From positions 1 to 64,000 of the forward strand of contig NZ_NRRF01000027.1 in the NCBI RefSeq assembly GCF_016583565.1: a stretch of DNA of 64,000 nt, read 5' to 3'. A model generated the notes under the pieces. That model was not told where the DNA came from and searched no databases. It saw nothing but the letters and a program-made list of their open reading frames with translations. The position numbers and the translations under genes are program-made. The first letter of the stretch is position 1, and the number at the start of each line of letters is the position of its first letter. This document shows positions 9,899 to 19,796 of the stretch, in pieces. This stretch comes from Thiocystis violacea (GTDB lineage: Bacteria; Pseudomonadota; Gammaproteobacteria; Chromatiales; Chromatiaceae).

Positions 9899-10282
9899 TC
9901 AGCGCAGGTGCTCCTGCAGCCATTCATTGATCTGATAGCGGGAGCGTGCGCCGCTGAAGCGCCCGCGCTCTTCGCCGTGTTGGAAGAGGATCACGGTCGG
10001 GAAGCCGCGCACCTTGTAATGACCGGCCAGGCGCATGTTCTCGCCTTCGTCCACTTCCAGCTTGGCGAGCCGGATGCGGCCTGCCTGCTCCTCGATGACG
10101 CGCTTCAGATGCGGTGTCAGGGCATGGCAGGGGCCGCACCAATCGGCCCAGAAGTCGACGAGGACGGGATGGTCGTGCGAGGCGTCGATCACCTCGGCCT
10201 GAAAACGCTCGGTGTCAGTGTCGAAGACGTGCGGATCGGGGTGGGAAGTCTGTAGCATGTGAGGGTCCGGACGTGGAAACAT
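9899..10282 (-). CDS. Thioredoxin-family protein
   Basis: This 127-residue single-domain thioredoxin has the active site WADWCGPC near residues 45-52, and the cis-proline region (VRGFPTVILF) near residue 100. It reduces disulfides in the cytosol; no signal peptide is seen. The N-terminus is about 15 residues longer than a typical TrxA. An internal ATG at 10258 would shorten it to 119 residues, and neither start has a strong ribosome-binding site. Closely related proteins include TrxA, thioredoxin 2 lacking its zinc domain, and YbbN-like proteins lacking their C-terminal TPR part, so the exact subtype is left open. Confidence 0.9.
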   Translation of the reverse strand: MFPRPDPHMLQTSHPDPHVFDTDTERFQAEVIDASHDHPVLVDFWADWCGPCHALTPHLKRVIEEQAGRIRLAKLEVDEGENMRLAGHYKVRGFPTVILFQHGEERGRFSGARSRYQINEWLQEHLR

Positions 10283-10295
10283 GACCGGATCTTAG

Positions 10296-11420
<1,125 letters not shown>

Positions 11421-11455
11421 ACATCGCGCGGCAAGGGATTGCCGCACCTTCCGAT

Positions 11456-11486
11456 CAGTTGTCAGTTGTCAGTTGTCAGTTGTCAG
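11456..11486 (+). repeat. Heptamer tandem array, four CAGTTGT units
   Basis: Four perfect copies of CAGTTGT start at 11456, 11463, 11470 and 11477, followed by a partial CAG. The unit is close to the reverse complement of the longer array at 11605, so the two arrays form an imperfect inverted pair separated by about 118 bp. Confidence 0.95.
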
Positions 11487-11604
11487 CGACGCGCGTGCCC
11501 TGGTTTGGGATGCGGCGGCCTTCCTGCGAGAAAGAAAAGGGCAAGGCGTTGGTGCGGCGATCGATTTCGGCCGACTGCCGAACGGCAACTGACGCTCGAG
11601 ATCC

Positions 11605-11684
11605 GACACCTGACACCTGACACCTGACACCTGACACCTGACACCTGACACCTGACACCTGACACCTGACACCTGACACCTGAC
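11605..11684 (+). repeat. Heptamer tandem array, eleven GACACCT units, abutting the aroE start
   Basis: Eleven perfect copies of GACACCT run from 11605 to 11681, and a final GAC touches the ATG of aroE at 11685. Short tandem heptamers of this sort are known from cyanobacteria and other bacteria. Here they occupy the whole ribosome-binding region, so no purine-rich Shine-Dalgarno sequence is present. Copy number is likely to be unstable. Confidence 0.97.
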
Positions 11685-12506
11685 ATGCCCGATCGCTATG
11701 CCGTCATCGGCAACCCCATCGCCCACAGCAAGTCTCCGGCAATCCACGCGGAGTTCGCGCGCCAGACGGGGCAGGCTCTGGAATACGGCCGCATCCTCGG
11801 CAATCCGGAGGATTTCGCGGGAGATGTGAGGCGTTTCATCGCCGACGGCGGGCTCGGCCTCAATATCACCGTGCCCTTCAAGGAGCAGGCTTGGGAGCTG
11901 GCCGACGAACGCAGCCAGCGGGCCGAGATCGCGGGGGCCGTGAACACCTTGATCCGACTCGAGGACGGGCGGTTGCGGGGTGACAACACCGACGGCGTCG
12001 GTCTGGTGCGCGACCTGCGCCAGAACCATGGTTTCGAATTCGCCGGCACCCGCGTCCTCTTGCTCGGCGCGGGCGGCGCGACGCGCGGCGTCCTCCTTCC
12101 TCTGCTTGAGACTGGTCTGAGGCAGCTCGTCATCGCCAATCGCACGGCCTCCAAGGCCCTCGCGCTCGCCGCGCTCGGCGCCCCGCTCGGTCCGCTGACC
12201 GGATGCGGTCTGGACGCGCTTGCGGGCGAGCGTTTCGACCTCATCATCAATGCGACCTCGGCGGGCCTCGCCAATGCCGTGCCCAGCATCCCGGACGACT
12301 GTCTGTCGGAGCGAGGCTGGACCTACGACATGCTCTACGGCGACGCGCCGACCGCCTTTTGCCGCTGGGGCCAAGATCGCGGTGCCGCGCGTGCCCTGGA
12401 CGGGCTGGGGATGCTGGTCGAGCAGGCGGCCGAGTCCTTCTGGCTGTGGCGCGGCGTTCGACCCGAGACCTCAACCGTCATCAAACAACGGCGTGGTCTG
12501 AGCTAA
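11685..12506 (+). CDS. aroE: Shikimate dehydrogenase (NADP+)
   Basis: The 273-residue enzyme reduces 3-dehydroshikimate to shikimate with NADPH in aromatic amino-acid synthesis. Substrate-binding residues are in NPIAHSKSP at the N-terminus and in the NITVPFK region with its catalytic lysine (near residue 66); a second substrate contact lies in NTDG. The NADP fold shows [14 protein letters not shown] near residue 126 and the NRT motif near 151. Length is standard. The translation start lies directly against the heptamer array, so initiation must rely on something other than a normal ribosome-binding site, and expression could vary with repeat number. Confidence 0.97.
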   Translation: MPDRYAVIGNPIAHSKSPAIHAEFARQTGQALEYGRILGNPEDFAGDVRRFIADGGLGLNITVPFKEQAWELADERSQRAEIAGAVNTLIRLEDGRLRGDNTDGVGLVRDLRQNHGFEFAGTRVLLLGAGGATRGVLLPLLETGLRQLVIANRTASKALALAALGAPLGPLTGCGLDALAGERFDLIINATSAGLANAVPSIPDDCLSERGWTYDMLYGDAPTAFCRWGQDRGAARALDGLGMLVEQAAESFWLWRGVRPETSTVIKQRRGLS

Positions 12507-12588
12507 CATAGGGGTCGAAACCGATCGACCTGGCCATGTCAGGTGCTCGGTCGGCCGACCTTCCATGACAGACTCCGGAGTCGAAGCG

Positions 12589-13467
12589 ATGAAGACCACC
12601 GTACTGGGCTTGGGACTGATGGGCTCGGAGATCGCCTTGCGCCTGAAGCGGCAGGGGCGGGACGTCGTCTGCTGGAATCGGAGCGCGGAGCGCTCCGAAG
12701 CCGCCCGCGCGCGAGGATTGACTGTGCGCTCCACCGCCGCGGAGGCCATCTCCGAGTCCGAGATGACGCTCCTGCTCCTGAGCGATGCCGCCGCGATTCA
12801 GGCGACGCTGTTCGAGAGCGGGGAGGCGGATGCCTTGGGCGGGCGCATCCTGGTGCAGATGGGCACCATCGCCCCGCGTGAGAGTCGGGAGATCGCCGGA
12901 CGCGTTGCCGCACAGGGCGGCGAATACCTGGAGGCCCCGGTGCTTGGCAGTCTGCCCGAAGCCCGCGAGGGGCGCCTCATCCTCATGGCCGGTGGCGACC
13001 CGGACCTGTTCGAACGCTGCCTTCCCGTCTTCAAGGACCTCAGTCGCGATCCTCAGCGGATCGGCGCGATCGGTCAGGGTGCGGCCATGAAGCTGGCGAT
13101 GAATCAGCTCATCGCGGGTCTCACCTCCACCTTCGCGCTCAGCCTTGGGTTGGTGCGTCGCGAGGAGATCGACGTCGAGCAGTTCATGGCCCTGCTGCGT
13201 GGCAGCGCCCTCTACGCTAAGACCTTCGACAAGAAACTCGACAACTACCTGAATCATGGATACGGAGCGGCCAACTTCCCGCTCAAGCACCTGCTCAAGG
13301 ACGTCCGCTTGTTCAAGCGGGTTGCCGAGGAGAATTTCCTCGACACCAGTCTCCTCGATGCAGTCGAGGGGCGATGCCGCGAGGCCGAGGCACTGGGATT
13401 CGCGGATGCGGACTACTCGGCGCTCTACGAGGCATTCTGTCCGAACCCCACGCCCCCGTCCTCTTGA
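12589..13467 (+). CDS. NAD(P)-dependent beta-hydroxyacid dehydrogenase family protein
   Basis: The ATG at 12589, with GGAG 8 bp upstream, gives 292 residues starting MKTTVLGLGLMGSEIA, the glycine-rich Rossmann motif of the 3-hydroxyisobutyrate/tartronate-semialdehyde/GLYR family. The substrate motif is EAPVLGSLPEAREGRL near residue 117, where the family usually has DAPVSGG. The catalytic lysine lies in KLAMNQL (K near residue 170). An ATG eight codons upstream is possible but lacks a good ribosome site. Members reduce short beta-hydroxyacids or glyoxylate-type semialdehydes; the exact substrate cannot be called. It is 11 bp from the next gene and probably cotranscribed with it. Confidence 0.88.
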   Translation: MKTTVLGLGLMGSEIALRLKRQGRDVVCWNRSAERSEAARARGLTVRSTAAEAISESEMTLLLLSDAAAIQATLFESGEADALGGRILVQMGTIAPRESREIAGRVAAQGGEYLEAPVLGSLPEAREGRLILMAGGDPDLFERCLPVFKDLSRDPQRIGAIGQGAAMKLAMNQLIAGLTSTFALSLGLVRREEIDVEQFMALLRGSALYAKTFDKKLDNYLNHGYGAANFPLKHLLKDVRLFKRVAEENFLDTSLLDAVEGRCREAEALGFADADYSALYEAFCPNPTPPSS

Positions 13468-13478
13468 GGTCCGCCACG

Positions 13479-14165
13479 ATGCTGGAACTCCCTTTCACGC
13501 ACAAGCCCGGTCGGCGCGAGCGACACCTGAAGCGCCGCCATGGCAATCCGCTCTTCGCCTGGCCGCCGGAGTCGGTCGCGCCGGAAGCCCTCCTGGAGGC
13601 GCAGCGTGCCGACCACGAGGCGATGGAGGCTTTCGATGAGCGCTTTCGCGGACTGGTTCAGCGCGCGGTCGAGCTCCCTCCCAACGCAGGCAGCGACGAA
13701 ATCCTTGCCCTCAAGGAGGATCTGGAGCGGCACTACGAGCAAACCTTCGGTCTTCCCGAGGATCATGCCCAGGAGCGCCAGGCCATCGGCAAGCTGATCG
13801 GCCTCATCATGAAGGCCGTTCGGCTCGCCGCCGGCGAGGATCCGCTCGCCCGCCGCGAGCTGGCGGACGAGGAGGAGGCCCGCGCCATCCATCTTCGGCT
13901 GATCGAACAGCCGCTCGTCGCCGACCTGCTATCCCCGGAGTTACCCATCGGCCCCGAGGAACTGACGCCGGTCCTCCTGAGCGCATCAGTGACCGAGGTC
14001 GAGGCGGCGCTCGAACTCTTCGATGCGGATCAAATGACCCAGATTGCCAAGGAGGGCGCCTGTCTCGTCGATGATCGCGCGTCCAAGGGTGCGGACATGA
14101 CCCAGGCGCTGGATCGGCTTGCATTGATTTTGATGCGCCTGAGATCCCACGACCAGTCGCACTGA
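13479..14165 (+). CDS. Uncharacterised soluble protein, alpha-helical, 228 residues
   Basis: I do not recognise this protein. It begins MLELPFTHKPGRRERHLKRR, a basic N-terminus, then is mostly charged and helical (many Glu, Arg and Leu) with no membrane segment, signal peptide or cysteine pair. The ATG at 13479 follows the stop of the dehydrogenase by 11 bp, so translation may be coupled. Codon use and composition match the neighbouring housekeeping genes, which supports a real gene. It ends about 100 bp before the convergent tmRNA terminator. Confidence 0.7.
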   Translation: MLELPFTHKPGRRERHLKRRHGNPLFAWPPESVAPEALLEAQRADHEAMEAFDERFRGLVQRAVELPPNAGSDEILALKEDLERHYEQTFGLPEDHAQERQAIGKLIGLIMKAVRLAAGEDPLARRELADEEEARAIHLRLIEQPLVADLLSPELPIGPEELTPVLLSASVTEVEAALELFDADQMTQIAKEGACLVDDRASKGADMTQALDRLALILMRLRSHDQSH

Positions 14166-14264
14166 GATGCCGGGCCGAATGAAGTCGGGAGTGTGACGCT
14201 AGGCCGCCATGGAGGCGAAGAACCGAGATCCCATGGTCCTCTGACAGCTTTCCGGAAAACGGCA

Positions 14265-14293
14265 ATAAAAAAACCCGCACTTAGGCGGGTTTT
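14265..14293 (-). terminator. Rho-independent terminator of tmRNA
   Basis: On the minus strand a hairpin AACCCGC-CTAAGT-GCGGGTT is followed by a run of seven T. It lies 33 bp past the CCA end of ssrA and fits as its intrinsic terminator. Confidence 0.88.
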
Positions 14294-14325
14294 CTGTCGT
14301 TCTTGGATGTCGCTGGGAGGGTGTT

Positions 14326-14684
14326 TGGTGGAGGCGGCGGGAATCGAACCCGCGTCCGCAAGCCCTCTGCCATTGGTCCTACATGCTTAGCCCGTTCTAT
14401 TGTTTTTAGCCTTCCGCCGCCCGAAGGGCAGGGCGATCAGTCGGCGATTCCGAATTAGGTTTTAGCAGATCAGGTCCGGACTCCCGTCACCGCGATCCCA
14501 TGTGATTTTACCCCTGGAACCCGTCGCCCATAGGCAAGTGACGGTCAGAGGCCCGCTGGGTTAAGCAGCGAGAGCGTAGTTGTCGTCGTTGGCAACTATA
14601 AGTTTGCGGATGGATTTACGAGGTAGCCCGCACCTCGGCATGCACCTCAGGTTTCGTGACCCACGTCGAAGCCATGTCGCCCCC
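14326..14684 (-). ncRNA. ssrA: Transfer-messenger RNA (tmRNA), one-piece
   Basis: The RNA runs from GGGGGCGACATGGC (5' end near 14684) to CCTCCACCA at 14326, and the two ends pair as a tRNA-Ala-like acceptor. The T arm GGGTTCGATTCCC is plain. The tag frame lies at 14593-14561 (minus strand) and encodes ANDDNYALAA then TAA, differing from the E. coli tag ANDENYALAA by one Asp-for-Glu change. It rescues stalled ribosomes and marks the nascent chain for ClpXP-type proteases. The partner smpB is directly upstream. The 5' and 3' ends are set to within a few bases. Confidence 0.97.
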
Positions 14685-14700
14685 AGGTAAGCGATTAGTC

Positions 14701-14729
14701 ACTATAGGTGAGCTTTGGTTCCCCGGCAA
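14701..14729 (-). promoter_or_regulatory. Probable sigma-70 promoter of ssrA
   Basis: On the minus strand TTGCCG (14729-14724) and TATAGT (14706-14701) are spaced by 17 bp, and the predicted start lies about 10 bases before the mature 5' end of tmRNA, leaving a short leader for RNase P to remove. The promoter sits between the smpB stop and ssrA. Confidence 0.6.
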
Positions 14730-14731
14730 GC

Positions 14732-15208
14732 TCAGCCGGTCTTGAAGATGCGCTCTTTTTCGCGCTGCCAGTCGCGGTCTTTTTCGCTGGCCCGCTTGTC
14801 GTGCTGCTTCTTGCCCTTGGCAAGTCCGATCTCGAGCTTGGCCCGGCCGCGTTTCCAGTACATGGCGGTCGGGATCAGGGTGTAGCCCGCACGCTCCGTC
14901 AGGCCGATCAGGCGGCTCAGTTCGGGGCGCTTGAGCAGCAGCTTGCGCGTGCGTGTCGGGTCAGGGTTGACGTGTGTCGATGCGCTTTGTAGCGCGGAGA
15001 TGTGCGCGCCGATGAGGAATGCCTCGGCATGCAGGATCTTGACATAGCTCTCCTTGAGCTGAATGCGCCCGGCGCGTAGGCTCTTGACCTCCCAGCCCTC
15101 CAAGGCCAGTCCGGCCTCGATCCGTTGCTCGATGAAATAGTCGTGCCCCGCCTTCTTGTTGAGGGCGATGGTCGAACCGCTGTCGGATTTCTTGCTGCTT
15201 TTGGCCAT
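14732..15208 (-). CDS. smpB: SsrA-binding protein
   Basis: The 158-residue SmpB binds the tRNA-like part of tmRNA and carries it into the stalled ribosome A site. Family features include [20 protein letters not shown] near the N-terminus, [10 protein letters not shown], and the basic C-terminal tail from [12 protein letters not shown] to KERIF that enters the mRNA channel. Length is standard (about 160). It is 47 bp upstream of ssrA on the same strand; ssrA also appears to have its own promoter. It diverges from tpiA. Confidence 0.97.
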   Translation of the reverse strand: MAKSSKKSDSGSTIALNKKAGHDYFIEQRIEAGLALEGWEVKSLRAGRIQLKESYVKILHAEAFLIGAHISALQSASTHVNPDPTRTRKLLLKRPELSRLIGLTERAGYTLIPTAMYWKRGRAKLEIGLAKGKKQHDKRASEKDRDWQREKERIFKTG

Positions 15209-15299
15209 GCGGGCAGTTTAGCGGAAAGCTGAGATCGGCGTTAAGTGGGCGCAGTGGAGCTTGTGATGCGGGCGCTGATCGTTGGAAACGCTTTGCCAC

Positions 15300-15327
15300 T
15301 TGAAATCCGTCCAGAAACGGCTATGAT
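15300..15327 (+). promoter_or_regulatory. Probable sigma-70 promoter of tpiA
   Basis: TTGAAA at 15300 and TATGAT at 15322 are separated by 16 bp. The predicted start lies about 20 bp before the tpiA ATG, which has CAAGGAG just upstream. Read by eye. Confidence 0.55.
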
Positions 15328-15354
15328 GCGCCGCTCACCTCAAGGAGTACCGTC

Positions 15355-16119
15355 ATGCGCCAGCCTCTCATTGCAGGAAACTGGAAAATGAACGGCACCA
15401 GATCCGGCGCTGAAGCGCTGATCAAAGGTGTTCTCGAAGGTGCGAGCCTCGTCGGTCGCGCGGAAGTTGCTGTGTGCCCGCCCTTCGTCTTCCTCGACGC
15501 CGCTGAGCGTCTGCTTGCTGGCAGCCCTGTTCGGCTCGGCGCGCAGAACGTTTGCACCGAGGAAGGCGGCGCTTACACGGGTGAGGTGGCTGCCGCGATG
15601 CTCGCTGAGTTCGGTTGTCGCTACGTCATCTGTGGTCACTCAGAGCGGCGTGAGTACTACGGCGAGACCGATGAGATCGTAGCAAAGAAGTTGGCGGTCA
15701 CGATCGCGCACGGCATGACCCCGATTCTTTGTGTCGGTGAAACGCTCCAGCAGCGCGAGCAGGGCGAGATGGAAAGCGTGATCGCCGGGCAAGTCGATGC
15801 CATCATGGATCGGAATGGTGTGGCCTCATTCGCTCAGCTCGAGATTGCCTACGAGCCGGTCTGGGCGATCGGGACGGGTAGGACCGCGACGCCCGAGCAG
15901 GCGCAAGAAGTCCATGACTTCATTCGGCGTCGGATTGCGGGTCAGGATCCTGCGATTGCGGCGAAGGTTCGAATTCTTTACGGCGGCAGCATGAAGGCCG
16001 GTAACGCCCGCGATCTATTGTCGCAGGCAGATATCGACGGCGGTTTGATCGGCGGAGCTTCGCTGGCTGCTGATGATTTTTTGGCGATCTGTCAAGCTGG
16101 GGATGCTGTTGCGGGCTGA
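15355..16119 (+). CDS. tpiA: Triosephosphate isomerase
   Basis: The 254-residue TIM barrel interconverts dihydroxyacetone phosphate and glyceraldehyde 3-phosphate. Catalytic residues are Lys11 in GNWKMNG, His95 in CGHSERR and Glu167 in AYEPVWAIGTG; the phosphate loop YGGS lies near residue 210. The ATG at 15355 follows CAAGGAG by 6 bp. secG follows after 22 bp, and the pair tpiA-secG before tRNA-Leu and nuo is a common gammaproteobacterial arrangement. Confidence 0.98.
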   Translation: MRQPLIAGNWKMNGTRSGAEALIKGVLEGASLVGRAEVAVCPPFVFLDAAERLLAGSPVRLGAQNVCTEEGGAYTGEVAAAMLAEFGCRYVICGHSERREYYGETDEIVAKKLAVTIAHGMTPILCVGETLQQREQGEMESVIAGQVDAIMDRNGVASFAQLEIAYEPVWAIGTGRTATPEQAQEVHDFIRRRIAGQDPAIAAKVRILYGGSMKAGNARDLLSQADIDGGLIGGASLAADDFLAICQAGDAVAG

Positions 16120-16141
16120 TTGCTCAGTCTGTGAGTGACAT

Positions 16142-16657
16142 ATGCAAACAATTCTGACAGTTCTCCAAGTCTTTCTCTCCCTAGGCCTTATTGGTCTGGT
16201 GCTGATTCAGCATGGGAAAGGCGCGGATGCTGGCGCGGCCTTCGGGAGCGGCGCCTCATCGACAGTATTCGGTGCACAGGGTTCGGGCTCGTTTTTGACG
16301 CGCTTGACTGCTATCATGGCGGCCCTGTTTTTCCTGACCAGCATGGGGTTGGCCTACTTTGCCACGCAAGGTGTCGAGCCATCCGGGTTGATGGATAAGG
16401 TGGGTGATACGGCAATCATCCCTGCCATGCCGGAGACCCCCGTGCAGCCGCCCGCTCCGGCGCCGGCGACTGATGTGCCTGCGTTACCTGGCGCTCCGAA
16501 TGTGAGCGGGGATTCAGTTGGGTCGGACGTGCCGCCTGCACCTGTTACCGAAACGCCAGCGGTCGATGCCGTCGATCAGCCTCCTGTCGATGCGGGTGTG
16601 ATCCCCGCGCCAGGTGTGTCGACGCCGAGCGAGCAGCAAGGTGCGGACGCGAACTGA
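16142..16657 (+). CDS. secG: Protein-export membrane protein SecG
   Basis: SecG is the small subunit of the SecYEG translocon. Two membrane helices are seen at about residues 3-22 and 53-72, with the conserved cytoplasmic loop LIQHGKGADAGAAFGSGAS between them. At 171 residues it is longer than E. coli SecG (110). The excess is a C-terminal proline-, alanine- and valine-rich tail from about residue 97, likely disordered. It lies 22 bp after tpiA. Confidence 0.94.
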   Translation: MQTILTVLQVFLSLGLIGLVLIQHGKGADAGAAFGSGASSTVFGAQGSGSFLTRLTAIMAALFFLTSMGLAYFATQGVEPSGLMDKVGDTAIIPAMPETPVQPPAPAPATDVPALPGAPNVSGDSVGSDVPPAPVTETPAVDAVDQPPVDAGVIPAPGVSTPSEQQGADAN

Positions 16658-16736
16658 ACGTGAAGAAGATTGCGTGAGTTCAATTGCGAGAGATCGGCCA
16701 ATTCCTCAAAATGGCCAATGATGTAAAAAGTTATAA

Positions 16737-16821
16737 GCCGACGTGGTGAAATTGGTAGACACGCTATCTTGAGGGGGTAGTGGCGAAAGCCGTGCCAGTT
16801 CGAGTCTGGCCGTCGGCACCA
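16737..16821 (+). tRNA. tRNA-Leu (anticodon GAG)
   Basis: An 85-nt class II tRNA gene with acceptor GCCGACG pairing with CGTCGGC, encoded CCA at 16819-16821, the long variable arm of leucine tRNAs (TGGCGAAAGCC), and T loop GTTCGAGTC. The anticodon loop TTGAGGG gives GAG, reading CUC and CUU. It sits between secG and nuoA and is followed at once by a strong terminator. Confidence 0.97.
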
Positions 16822-16828
16822 TCAGCAA

Positions 16829-16863
16829 ACGGCATGCCATTAAAGTGGCATGCCGTTTTTTTT
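16829..16863 (+). terminator. Rho-independent terminator after tRNA-Leu
   Basis: An 11-bp perfect stem (ACGGCATGCCA / TGGCATGCCGT) with a six-base loop is followed by eight T. It should end the tpiA-secG-tRNA transcript and isolate it from nuo. Confidence 0.95.
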
Positions 16864-16919
16864 GCTTGGGTGTTTATCTAAATCACTGAAAAGTCTAATA
16901 GTTTGGATTGCTGATTGGG

Positions 16920-16949
16920 TTGACACCGCGGCGAAGGCTGCACTAGACT
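16920..16949 (+). promoter_or_regulatory. Candidate promoter of the nuo operon
   Basis: TTGACA at 16920 is followed after 18 bp by TAGACT at 16944, a weaker -10. It lies downstream of the tRNA terminator and about 45-70 bp before the nuoA start, the expected place. No other good -35 is visible in this gap. Confidence 0.5.
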
Positions 16950-16993
16950 CCTAGTTCGGTTGCTTATATTAGAAAAATGATAGAGAGGGGACT

Positions 16994-17350
16994 GTGCTAG
17001 ACAGCTATCTGCCAATCCTGATTTTTGTCCTCGTCGGGATATTGGTGGGGGTTGGTCCGCTTGCGATCGGTTATTTTCTCGGACCCCGCCGGCCATATGG
17101 TGAAAAAGACTCTCCCTATGAGTGTGGCTTTGAGGCGTTCGAAACGGCGCGTCTGAAGTTCGACGTCCGTTATTACCTGGTTGCAATTCTGTTCATTGTC
17201 TTCGATCTGGAGATCGCATTCCTCTTCCCCTGGGCCGTGGTGCTCGAGGAGCTCGGGATCGTCGCCTTCTGGGCCATGGTCGTCTTCCTCGGTATCCTGG
17301 TCGTTGGCTTTGTCTACGAGTGGAAGAAAGGGGCTCTGGAATGGGAATAG
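16994..17350 (+). CDS. nuoA: NADH-quinone oxidoreductase subunit A
   Basis: This 118-residue membrane subunit of complex I has three helices (about residues 6-28, 62-84 and 91-110). The loop with [21 protein letters not shown], the family signature with its conserved cysteine, lies between the first two and forms part of the quinone-site gate. The start is GTG with AGAGAGGGG upstream; no ATG fits. Its last ten bases overlap nuoB, so the two are translationally coupled. It is the first gene of a fourteen-gene operon. Confidence 0.96.
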   Translation: MLDSYLPILIFVLVGILVGVGPLAIGYFLGPRRPYGEKDSPYECGFEAFETARLKFDVRYYLVAILFIVFDLEIAFLFPWAVVLEELGIVAFWAMVVFLGILVVGFVYEWKKGALEWE

Positions 17351-17817
17351 AAGGTCTTCTCGAAGAGGGCTTCGTCACCACCTCGGCTGATAAGCTCATC
17401 AACTGGGCCCGCACAGGCTCACTGTGGCCGATGACCTTCGGTCTCGCCTGCTGCGCGGTCGAGATGATGCACGCGGGTGCCGCGCGCTACGACCTCGATC
17501 GATTCGGCATCATCTTCCGGCCAAGCCCGCGCCAATCGGACGTGATGATCGTCGCCGGCACGCTGGTGAATAAGATGGCGCCGGCACTTCGGAAGGTGTA
17601 TGACCAAATGGCCGAGCCGCGCTGGGTGATCTCCATGGGCTCCTGCGCGAATGGCGGCGGCTACTATCACTATTCCTACTCCGTCGTGCGTGGCTGTGAC
17701 CGGATCGTGCCCGTGGATATCTATGTCCCTGGCTGTCCGCCAACCGCGGAGGCGCTGCTCTACGGCATTCTGCAGCTTCAGAGCAAGATTCGCCGCACCA
17801 ATACTATCGCCCGCTGA
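17341..17817 (+). CDS. nuoB: NADH-quinone oxidoreductase subunit B
   Basis: The 158-residue peripheral-arm subunit carries cluster N2, the last iron-sulfur centre before quinone. Ligands are the tandem cysteines in LACCAVEMM, one in GSCANGGG and one in PGCPPTAEA. The ATG at 17341 lies inside the end of nuoA. Length and motif order match the family closely. Confidence 0.98.
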   Translation: MGIEGLLEEGFVTTSADKLINWARTGSLWPMTFGLACCAVEMMHAGAARYDLDRFGIIFRPSPRQSDVMIVAGTLVNKMAPALRKVYDQMAEPRWVISMGSCANGGGYYHYSYSVVRGCDRIVPVDIYVPGCPPTAEALLYGILQLQSKIRRTNTIAR

Positions 17818-17833
17818 GCCATACCCTGAGAAC

Positions 17834-18547
17834 ATGGTTAAACATTCCCTGACCCGCAACGCCAGGCTGGACGCGCTCGCCGCTGCGATCCGTGAACGAT
17901 TCGCGGAGCAGGGGTGCGAACTGGTCGACGAGCACGGCGAGCTGACACTCATCGTCCCTGTGAATCAACTCCTCGACGTCTGCTGGATCCTGCGCGATCA
18001 CGCGGATTTCCGCTTCGAGCAGCTGATCGATCTCTGCGGGGTGGACTATGCCGCCTACGGCCAATCCGAGTGGGAGACCGAAGAGGCGTCTTTCACCGGC
18101 TTCGGTCGGGGCGTGGATCGTGACCTGGACGTGGTGACCGATGATCCGAAGCGCTTTGCGGTCGCGGTACATCTGCTGTCGCTCGCCCACAATCGCCGTT
18201 TGCGTCTGCGTGTCTACGTTGGCGGCAATCAGCCGATGGTCGATTCGCTCATCCCGGTGTGGGCCGCGGCGAATTGGTTCGAGCGCGAGGCCTTCGACCT
18301 CTACGGTATCCTCTTCCGAGGGCATCCGGATCTGCGCCGCATCCTCACCGACTATGGCTTTGTGGGACACCCCTTCCGCAAGGACTTCCCGGTCAGCGGA
18401 CAGGTCGAGATGCGTTACGACCCCGAGCAAAAGCGCGTCGTTTACGAGCCCGTCTCCATTGAACCCCGCGTGCTGGTGCCGCGCGTGATCCGTCAGGACA
18501 GCCGCTACGTCGGCGATGGCGTGAAAAAGGAGGCCGGCGATGCCTGA
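17834..18547 (+). CDS. nuoC: NADH-quinone oxidoreductase subunit C
   Basis: The 237-residue 30-kDa subunit of the peripheral arm shows the family signature [14 protein letters not shown] near residue 151, followed by the conserved [19 protein letters not shown] block. It is a separate gene here, unlike the fused nuoCD of E. coli. The ATG at 17834 was chosen because upstream sequence has no similarity and overlaps nuoB. Its last eight bases overlap nuoD. Confidence 0.97.
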   Translation: MVKHSLTRNARLDALAAAIRERFAEQGCELVDEHGELTLIVPVNQLLDVCWILRDHADFRFEQLIDLCGVDYAAYGQSEWETEEASFTGFGRGVDRDLDVVTDDPKRFAVAVHLLSLAHNRRLRLRVYVGGNQPMVDSLIPVWAAANWFEREAFDLYGILFRGHPDLRRILTDYGFVGHPFRKDFPVSGQVEMRYDPEQKRVVYEPVSIEPRVLVPRVIRQDSRYVGDGVKKEAGDA

Positions 18548-19796
18548 GATCCGTAACTACACCCTGAATTTTGGTCCTCAGCACCCGTCGGCCCACGGCG
18601 TTCTGCGCCTGGTGCTCGAACTCGACGGAGAGGTGATCGAGCGGGCCGATCCCCATATCGGTCTGCTGCACCGGGCAACCGAGAAGCTGGCCGAGTACAA
18701 GCCGTTCAATCAGAGTATCGGCTACATGGACCGGCTGGACTATGTCTCCATGATGTGCAACGAGCACGGCTATGTGCGCGCCATCGAGAAGCTGCTCGGT
18801 GTCGAGGCGCCGGAGCGAGCCCAGTACATCCGCACCATGTTCGACGAGATTACGCGGATCCTGAACCACCTCATGTGGCTCGGTGCGCACGCGCTCGATA
18901 TTGGTGCCATGAGCGTTTTCCTCTACTGCTTCCGCGAGCGCGAAGATCTGATGGACTGCTACGAGGCGGTCTCCGGCGCGCGCTTGCATGCCACCTATTA
19001 TCGGCCTGGCGGTGTCCATCGCGACCTCCCGGACCGGATGCCGCAATACGCGGGAAAGTCCAAGTGGCACTCCAAGCGCGCGATCGCCAAGCGTAATGAC
19101 GCCCGTGGTGGCTCATTGCTCGATTTCATCGAGGACTTCACCAACCGCTTCCCGATGCACGTCGACGAGTACGAGACCCTGCTGACCGACAACCGTATCT
19201 GGAAGCAGCGCACGGTCGACATCGGCGTGGTTTCGCCCGAGCGTGCCATGCAGCTCGGCTTCACTGGCCCCATGCTGCGCGGTTCGGGCGTCGAGTGGGA
19301 TCTGCGTAAGAAGCAGCCTTATGCCGCCTACCACAAGGTGGACTTCGACATCCCGGTCGGCGTGAATGGCGACTGCTACGACCGCTATCTCGTGCGCATG
19401 GAGGAGATGCGTCAGTCCAATCGCATCATCAGACAATGCGTCGATTGGCTGCGGACGCATCCGGGCCCCGTATCCATTGAGGATCACAAGGTCGTGCCGC
19501 CCAGCCGCGCGGCCATGAAGGAGGATATGGAAGCCCTCATCCATCACTTTAAGCTCTTTACCGAGGGCTATTGTCCGCCGCCCGGCGAGGTCTATGCCGC
19601 CGTCGAGGCGCCCAAGGGAGAGTTCGGCTGTTACATCGTCTCGGATGGTGCCAACAAGCCGTATCGTTTGAAGGTTCGCGCCCCAGGCTTTCCGCATCTG
19701 GCCGCGCTTGACGAGATGTCCAGGGGCCACATGCTGGCCGATGTCGTCGCGATCATCGGGACACTGGATATCGTGTTCGGGGAGATCGATCGCTGA
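18540..19796 (+). CDS. nuoD: NADH-quinone oxidoreductase subunit D
   Basis: The 418-residue 49-kDa subunit, related to the large subunit of NiFe hydrogenases, helps form the quinone site. [13 protein letters not shown] at the N-terminus holds the quinone-site histidine region, and the C-terminus DIVFGEIDR is typical. It has lost the hydrogenase nickel cysteines, as expected. It overlaps nuoC by eight bases and nuoE by one. Confidence 0.98.
   Translation: MPEIRNYTLNFGPQHPSAHGVLRLVLELDGEVIERADPHIGLLHRATEKLAEYKPFNQSIGYMDRLDYVSMMCNEHGYVRAIEKLLGVEAPERAQYIRTMFDEITRILNHLMWLGAHALDIGAMSVFLYCFREREDLMDCYEAVSGARLHATYYRPGGVHRDLPDRMPQYAGKSKWHSKRAIAKRNDARGGSLLDFIEDFTNRFPMHVDEYETLLTDNRIWKQRTVDIGVVSPERAMQLGFTGPMLRGSGVEWDLRKKQPYAAYHKVDFDIPVGVNGDCYDRYLVRMEEMRQSNRIIRQCVDWLRTHPGPVSIEDHKVVPPSRAAMKEDMEALIHHFKLFTEGYCPPPGEVYAAVEAPKGEFGCYIVSDGANKPYRLKVRAPGFPHLAALDEMSRGHMLADVVAIIGTLDIVFGEIDR

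Noticed and set aside
11456-11684. Possible CRISPR-like array at the heptamer repeats
   Set aside because: Units are seven bases with no spacers, so it is a simple tandem array, not CRISPR.
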